64,000 nt of DNA, taken from positions 310,001 to 374,000 of the forward strand of contig NZ_CP063189.1 in NCBI RefSeq assembly GCF_028609805.1, in the 5' to 3' direction. Below the pieces are notes generated by a model, which was not told the DNA's origin, searched no databases, and saw nothing but the letters and a program-made list of their open reading frames with translations. Both the position numbers and the translations under genes were made by a program. Positions within the stretch are counted from its first letter, which is position 1; the number at the start of each line of letters is the position of its first letter. The stretch comes from Corynebacterium massiliense DSM 45435. Its GTDB lineage: Bacteria > Actinomycetota > Actinomycetes > Mycobacteriales > Mycobacteriaceae. Of this stretch, positions 59,668 through 64,000 are shown in pieces.

Positions 59668-60555
59668 ATGGACTCCACGGACGCCCGCTTGCCTGACCAG
59701 CTCCGGCTGCGATTCGACATCGCCTACGACGGCACCGACTTTCACGGGTGGGCGCGGCAGAAACCCCAGCCCGGTCAGGACGCGCTGCGCACCGTACAGC
59801 AGACGTTGGAGGAGACCCTGGAGCTTGTGCTGCGGGAGCCGGTAAACCTCACCGTGGCCGGGCGCACCGACGCCGGCGTGCATGCCGCCGGCCAGGTTGC
59901 GCACGCGGACGTTTCAGCCGCCAGCCTGGACCAGCGCTCCATCGACGGCGATCCGACGCGGCTGGTGCGCCGCCTGTCCCGCCTGCTTCCGGCCGATATG
60001 CGCGTCAGCGGGTGTACGGCCGCGCCCGCGGTTTTCGATGCCCGCTTTTCCGCCCTGCGCCGCCATTACACCTACCGGGTGACCACGCATCCCGCCGGCC
60101 CGCTTCCCACCCGGGAACGTGACACGGCCAGCTGGCCCAAACCAGTTGACATCGACGCGATGGCGGAAGCCGCAACGGTGCTGACTGGGCTGCACGACTT
60201 CGCGGCCTTCTGCAAGGCGAAGCCGAACGCCACGACGATCCGCTCGCTCGAATCCTTTACCTGGCACGACATCTCCACCCCGACCGAGCCGCAGCTGTAT
60301 GAGGCCCGCGTGAGCGCCGACGCGTTCTGCTGGTCGATGGTCCGCTCCCTGGTGGGCTGCTGCCTCGCGGTCGGGGAGGGGCGCCGTGACGTCGATTTCG
60401 CCGCCGCCATGCTGGAGGAAACTAAGCGCTCTTCCGCCATACCGGTCGCGCCCGCCAAGGGCTTGAGCCTGACGGGAGTGGACTACCCGGACGCAGGTGA
60501 GCTCGCCGCCCGGGCGGAGGTCACCCGCGACAAGCGTTCCCTCCCGCCGCAGTAG
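59668..60555 (+). CDS. truA: tRNA pseudouridine(38-40) synthase TruA
   Basis: 295 residues. It makes pseudouridine in tRNA anticodon arms. The catalytic aspartate is D68 in [26 protein letters not shown] and the [11 protein letters not shown]-like C-terminal segment are typical. Read as a leaderless transcript directly after the rplQ terminator. Confidence 0.95.
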   Translation: MDSTDARLPDQLRLRFDIAYDGTDFHGWARQKPQPGQDALRTVQQTLEETLELVLREPVNLTVAGRTDAGVHAAGQVAHADVSAASLDQRSIDGDPTRLVRRLSRLLPADMRVSGCTAAPAVFDARFSALRRHYTYRVTTHPAGPLPTRERDTASWPKPVDIDAMAEAATVLTGLHDFAAFCKAKPNATTIRSLESFTWHDISTPTEPQLYEARVSADAFCWSMVRSLVGCCLAVGEGRRDVDFAAAMLEETKRSSAIPVAPAKGLSLTGVDYPDAGELAARAEVTRDKRSLPPQ

Positions 60556-60633
60556 CGGGGAGGGCCGGGCTCGGCTACGGTTAAACCCGCACTTATTCGG
60601 GGGAATTTTGTCAGTGCAAGGGGGAGCACTTCC

Positions 60634-61917
60634 ATGGGGCGTTTTCGGCCTACCACGAAGGCACAGGTATCCGGCCACCGGTTCTTATGGCGGCGGGTGG
60701 AGCACGGCCTGGTGATGAAAGATATTCGCATGATCCACGACCCGCTGGTCGGGCGCCGACGCGCGCTCATCTTCGGCACGGTGGCGGTGGTCATGGTCGC
60801 GGTCGGCGCCGGGGTCCTGGCGTGGTTGCAACCCAACCCGCGTCCCGGCGACGCGCCCATCGTGCGCACGGCCGGCGACCAGCTGCTGGTCCGCGTGGAC
60901 GGGACCTACCACCCGGTGGCGAACCTGACGTCCGCCCGCCTTATTGCCGGGGAACCGAGCCAGCCTGCGGCAGTGGGCCGCGATGCGCTCGCGGTGGCCA
61001 ACTTCGGCCCGCCGCTGGGTATTGCCGATGCCCCCGGGTTCCTCGCCGAGACAGCCAACGCTAACTCCAGCGCGGCATCCGAGTGGGCGGTCTGCCGCGA
61101 TCACCGCGAGGAGGATCCCAGTGCCGCAGCCACCGTGGTGCGGGCCGGCGATCCGGAGCGGCCGAGCGTTCCGCTTGGCGATGATCGTGCGGCCCTCGTT
61201 CAGGAAATGGGTGGTGATCAGTGGCTGATTACGAGCCGCGGCCGTACCCGCCTGCCGGGCGCGGAGGATCCTCTAGGCCGGGCGGTGCGCCGCGGTCTCG
61301 ATATCGACACCCCCGGCGCAGCTGCGGCAGGGGTGTGGGAGGTTCCCAGCGAGTTCCTCAACGCGTTTGCGGAACAGCCGGAGTTCGCCCTGCCCGATCC
61401 GCTCCCGGAGGTCTGGAACGCCGAGGACGGCACCCAGTGGGCGCGATCGGTCGACGGGGTGGCGGAACTCAGCGACGCCGAGGCGCGGGTCCTCGCGGCC
61501 GCCGGAGCCCCCACGCGGGAGGCGCGGACGACGGAGGTGGCCGCGCTTGGCGATGTCCCGTTGCCGCCCACCCACCTGCCGCCGCGCGTCCCGCGTCTGG
61601 TGGGGACTACCGAGGGCTGGCTGTGCGCTGCCGCGGACGGCGGTGCGGAGCTCTCCCCAGCGGTCGGGGCGGTGGAACTGTCCGGCACCGCGATAGCCGA
61701 TCGCTTCGCCGGATTGAATGAGGGCGCGGTGGTAGTCGACACCGGGCACAGCCTTCACCTGGTGTCTCCGACCGGCCAGCGCCACCTCGTCCCAGAACCG
61801 GCCGCGCTGGAGGCGCTGGGCGTTACCATTTCCGGCACCGCGCCGTGGGAGATCGTGCGGCTGTTGCCGGAAGGCAGCTCCTTAGACCGCGACAGTGCGC
61901 TGCGTGTGACGTACTAA
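60634..61917 (+). CDS. eccB: Type VII secretion system protein EccB
   Basis: 427 residues. The N-terminal cytosolic segment (TTKAQVSGHRFLWRRVEHGLVMKD) and HDPLVGRRRALIFG, then a single membrane helix at 44-65, match EccB; the rest is extracytoplasmic. EccB is a core membrane component of ESX secretion, and the C-terminal domain is a little short for the family. AAGGGGGAG precedes the ATG. The other ESX genes are minus-strand from 62451 on. Confidence 0.9.
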   Translation: MGRFRPTTKAQVSGHRFLWRRVEHGLVMKDIRMIHDPLVGRRRALIFGTVAVVMVAVGAGVLAWLQPNPRPGDAPIVRTAGDQLLVRVDGTYHPVANLTSARLIAGEPSQPAAVGRDALAVANFGPPLGIADAPGFLAETANANSSAASEWAVCRDHREEDPSAAATVVRAGDPERPSVPLGDDRAALVQEMGGDQWLITSRGRTRLPGAEDPLGRAVRRGLDIDTPGAAAAGVWEVPSEFLNAFAEQPEFALPDPLPEVWNAEDGTQWARSVDGVAELSDAEARVLAAAGAPTREARTTEVAALGDVPLPPTHLPPRVPRLVGTTEGWLCAAADGGAELSPAVGAVELSGTAIADRFAGLNEGAVVVDTGHSLHLVSPTGQRHLVPEPAALEALGVTISGTAPWEIVRLLPEGSSLDRDSALRVTY

Positions 61918-61935
61918 CTACCGGGTGCGCACCGC

Positions 61936-61965
61936 TTCCACAAACGGCAGGGCGGTCGCTAGACT
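61936..61965 (+). promoter_or_regulatory. Promoter of the TIGR02611-like gene
   Basis: TTCCAC (61936-61941) and TAGACT (61960-61965), 18-base spacer. Transcription would start at about 61972, at the beginning of the GAATC repeat array. Confidence 0.5.
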
Positions 61966-61970
61966 GTGCA

Positions 61971-62020
61971 GAATCTTCGAATCGTCCGAATCGTTTGAAT
62001 CGTTTGAATCGTTCGGTTCG
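61971..62020 (+). repeat. Six GAATC-type units at 8-9-bp period in the 5' leader
   Basis: GAATC begins at 61971, 61979, 61988, 61997 and 62006, and GGTTC at 62015; central units read TCGTTTGAA. The array occupies the predicted start of transcription and the first 50 bases of the leader. Confidence 0.75.
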
Positions 62021-62059
62021 TACCCCACCCTGTACATTCTGCGGCAGAAAGGCCTCGCT

Positions 62060-62488
62060 GTGGCATCGATGCGCGACGCGGTAGAACACCGCGTAGACCA
62101 GCTGCGCGGCTTCCACGCGGGATTGAAGGACCGCAAATACGGCTTTCTCGTTCGTCCCGCCACGCTGGTTGTTGGGTGGATCGTGCTCATCGTCGGGATC
62201 ATCACCATCCCGCTACCCGGCCAAGGCTGGCTCACCACCTTTATCGGCGTGGGCATCCTGTCGCTCGAGCAGCGGTGGGCCCGCGGCCTGTTGGACTGGG
62301 GCGTGCACCAATACGACCGCTTTACCGACTGGTTCAAGCGCCAATCCCGGCCCGTGCGCTGGGGGCTTATCGCCCTGCTCGTCGCGGTGATCTGGGTGGT
62401 ATTCGTCGGCCTGGCCTACGCCAGCTGGCGCGCCGGGCAGTTCGACTTCCTCACCGGTTTCTTCGAGGCCGTGGGATTAGAGCGATAA
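62060..62488 (+). CDS. TIGR02611-like small membrane protein (PGPGW motif)
   Basis: 142 residues from GTG 62060, supported by AAAGG 7 bases ahead; ATG 62069 is an alternative. Membrane segments at about 33-55 and 95-118; the loop PLPGQGWLTTFIGVGILSLE is the PGPGW-type motif of this actinobacterial family. Function unknown. Its end overlaps the mycosin gene by 38 bases tail to tail. Confidence 0.75.
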   Translation: MASMRDAVEHRVDQLRGFHAGLKDRKYGFLVRPATLVVGWIVLIVGIITIPLPGQGWLTTFIGVGILSLEQRWARGLLDWGVHQYDRFTDWFKRQSRPVRWGLIALLVAVIWVVFVGLAYASWRAGQFDFLTGFFEAVGLER

Positions 62489-63794
62489 AGACCAACACGA
62501 TAAATACCAGCCCGGCGCTGAGCCCGCCGAGAAGTGTCACGCGCCGCGGCGCGGCAGGTGTTTCGCGCGGCTGGATCTCCACGGTCTTGTCGCGGGCGGC
62601 CGTGTCGTAGCTCGCCGGCCGGGCGGTCACCGCGGCAAGCGGGTCGAGGTACCCGGTGTGCGGCTCCGCCGACTGGACGGCCAGCGCGCGCAGGTCCGCC
62701 GCGGAGGCATCCGGGTGGCGCTGCTTGAGCAAGGCGACGGTGCCAGCCACCACTGGGGCGGCGAAGCTGGTGCCCACGAAACCCGCGACCGAATCCCGCC
62801 CCTGGCCACGGCCCTGCGGCTGGATCGTTCCCGTCGCCCACCCCGTGGGAGCCGCGGCCAGGGCGACGGGGTGCTCGCCGGGAGCGGAGAGCGTGGGTAG
62901 CTCCGGCGACGGCGCGCCGGGCAGCGAGTAGTCGGCGAAGCGGTGCGGGTCGGGCACGTCGATAGCGCCGACGGCCAGGACCGTCGGGGAGTGCGCCGGG
63001 AACACCGCGTCCCCCGGCTCGCACCCGGGACCGGCATTGCCCGCCGCGGCGACGACGACCGCGCCGCGTTCCTCGGCGAAACCCAGCGCCGAGTCCAGCA
63101 CGCCCGTGTCGAGCTGGTCGGCGACATCGCGCGGCACGCAGGAGACCACCGAGATGTTAATGACGTGCGCGCCGGCCTCGACTGCCGCGCGGATGGCTTC
63201 GGCGAGAGTGCCCAGGTTGCCCGCGGCCGCGAACCCCTCGTCGTCGGGTGACAGGCCCGGTGCCTGGTCCGCGTCTCCTTGTCGGTTCCGGAAGTGCGCG
63301 CTGGTTTGCCGCACCGCGAAGATCGTGGCGTCGGGCGCTAGCCCCGCGTCGCGTGCGGCGATGATGCCGGCGACCGCGGTGCCGTGCCCGTCGCAGTCCC
63401 ACAGCGGATTCGGCGATTCCGGGGTGACAAAGTCGGGCCCGGCCTCGACGTGGGTGAATTGTTCGTGCGGGGCCACCCCGGTATCGATCACCGCCACCTT
63501 CACCCCGCCGCCGGTAGCGTGCGCGCGCAACTGTTCGCGGTCGATGCCGAGATCGTCCAGGGCAGGTGGAGCGGGTGGGGTTCCGGCGGCATCGGCAAGC
63601 GCGGGCACTGCGCACTCCACGTCGGGCGGGGTGGAGTGGGCAAACTCCGCCGGCCCATTGGGTTCTGCGGCTTCGTCGGCACGGACAGGCACGGCGGGCG
63701 TCGCCGCGAGGAATACCGCAAGCAGGCAGGAAACAAGGGCTATCTCCAGTGAGGGTTGCCGCCGGCGCGGCGAGTGGAAGTGGGGTGCAGCCAT
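62451..63794 (-). CDS. mycP: Type VII secretion mycosin protease
   Basis: 447 residues. Signal peptide 1-38; subtilisin-type catalytic triad D104 (VIDTGVAP), H137 (DGHGTAVAG) and S343 (VGTSFAAP); C-terminal membrane anchor at about 417-440. Mycosins sit in the ESX membrane complex and stabilise it. The gene follows eccD by 6 bases, and the 3' end overlaps the converging PGPGW gene. Confidence 0.95.
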   Translation of the reverse strand: MAAPHFHSPRRRQPSLEIALVSCLLAVFLAATPAVPVRADEAAEPNGPAEFAHSTPPDVECAVPALADAAGTPPAPPALDDLGIDREQLRAHATGGGVKVAVIDTGVAPHEQFTHVEAGPDFVTPESPNPLWDCDGHGTAVAGIIAARDAGLAPDATIFAVRQTSAHFRNRQGDADQAPGLSPDDEGFAAAGNLGTLAEAIRAAVEAGAHVINISVVSCVPRDVADQLDTGVLDSALGFAEERGAVVVAAAGNAGPGCEPGDAVFPAHSPTVLAVGAIDVPDPHRFADYSLPGAPSPELPTLSAPGEHPVALAAAPTGWATGTIQPQGRGQGRDSVAGFVGTSFAAPVVAGTVALLKQRHPDASAADLRALAVQSAEPHTGYLDPLAAVTARPASYDTAARDKTVEIQPRETPAAPRRVTLLGGLSAGLVFIVLVFIALIPRPRRNR

Positions 63795-63800
63795 GGCGGT

Positions 63801-64000
63801 TTACCCCAGTCCCCGCAGCAACACGAACAGTCCCAGCAGGTGTGCGGCCAGCGGCAAGCATGCCGCGACGGCGAGGGATTCCGCCCGCTCTGCCCACCGG
63901 ACCGTGGTCGGTTCCAGGGATGGCACGGCATGCGCCCACAGCGGGACCGTGAGTGCGCACACGGCAAGGATGGCTGCCACCGCGAGCATCACCCAGGGGT
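63801..64000 (-). CDS. eccD: Type VII secretion protein EccD, C-terminal part (runs off the window)
   Basis: The last 66 residues or so are visible: two hydrophobic helices (VAAILAVCALTVPLWA; CLPLAAHLLGLFVLLRGLG) separated by a charged loop. Position just before mycP and the membrane pattern fit the end of EccD, the polytopic ESX channel subunit. The frame stays open to the window edge, so the gene begins beyond 64000. Confidence 0.7.
   Translation of the reverse strand, partial: PWVMLAVAAILAVCALTVPLWAHAVPSLEPTTVRWAERAESLAVAACLPLAAHLLGLFVLLRGLG

Overview
The window is chromosomal DNA of a high-G+C actinobacterium, almost certainly a Corynebacterium. The evidence is the gene order (nusG-rplK-rplA-gabD2, rplJL-rpoBC, rpsLG-fusA-tuf, S10, spc and alpha ribosomal clusters, rplQ-truA followed by an ESX-type secretion locus), RpoB and RpoC sizes of about 1165 and 1332 residues, the acidic N-terminal extension on NusG, a DUF3068 protein between rplL and rpoB, and many genes with promoters placed for leaderless transcription. 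I do not assign a species. No tRNA, rRNA or CRISPR array was seen.

Layout. 1-2700: nusG and rplKA. 2700-7330: gabD2-type aldehyde dehydrogenase, a phytoene-dehydrogenase-like flavoprotein, and a convergent photolyase. 7360-8730: rplJL with a terminator-like leader. 8750-10150: DUF3068 membrane protein. 10400-18085: rpoBC. 18160-19493: an AAA ATPase/DUF4143 protein preceded by three 22-bp-spaced repeats. 19505-20247: two DUF202 membrane proteins. 20250-23725: a TPP riboswitch operon encoding an ECF thiamine-type transporter (ykoEDC) and a coupled P-loop kinase. 24491-29502: rpsL, rpsG, fusA, tuf. 30417-34071 (minus): a six-gene Asp23/AmaP cell-envelope stress cluster containing a repeat-tailed Asp23 protein. 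34872-40035: S10 operon up to rpsQ. 40207-44150: a lower-G+C island with a lipoprotein, a decaying ABC transporter operon and an intact IS256-family element. 44592-45857: rplN-rplX-rplE. 45923-49632: a formamide/formate module. 49966-52623: rpsH to rplO. 52913-55664: secY, adk and an L,D-transpeptidase. 55877-59544: infA, rpsM, rpsK, rpsD, rpoA, rplQ. 59668-64000: truA, then eccB, mycP and the end of eccD from a type VII secretion locus.

Functionally this is the core transcription and translation block of the genome, broken by accessory cassettes that sit between classical ribosomal operons. The most interesting signals outside ordinary annotation are: an over-represented short motif (GTGCTTNNCGATG) scattered through coding and non-coding DNA; 22-bp-spaced repeats ahead of the DUF4143 ATPase; a riboswitch-controlled uncharacterised P-loop kinase; the repeat-tailed Asp23 protein; twin palindromes between the formate module and rpsH; and a transporter operon caught in the act of decay around an insertion sequence.
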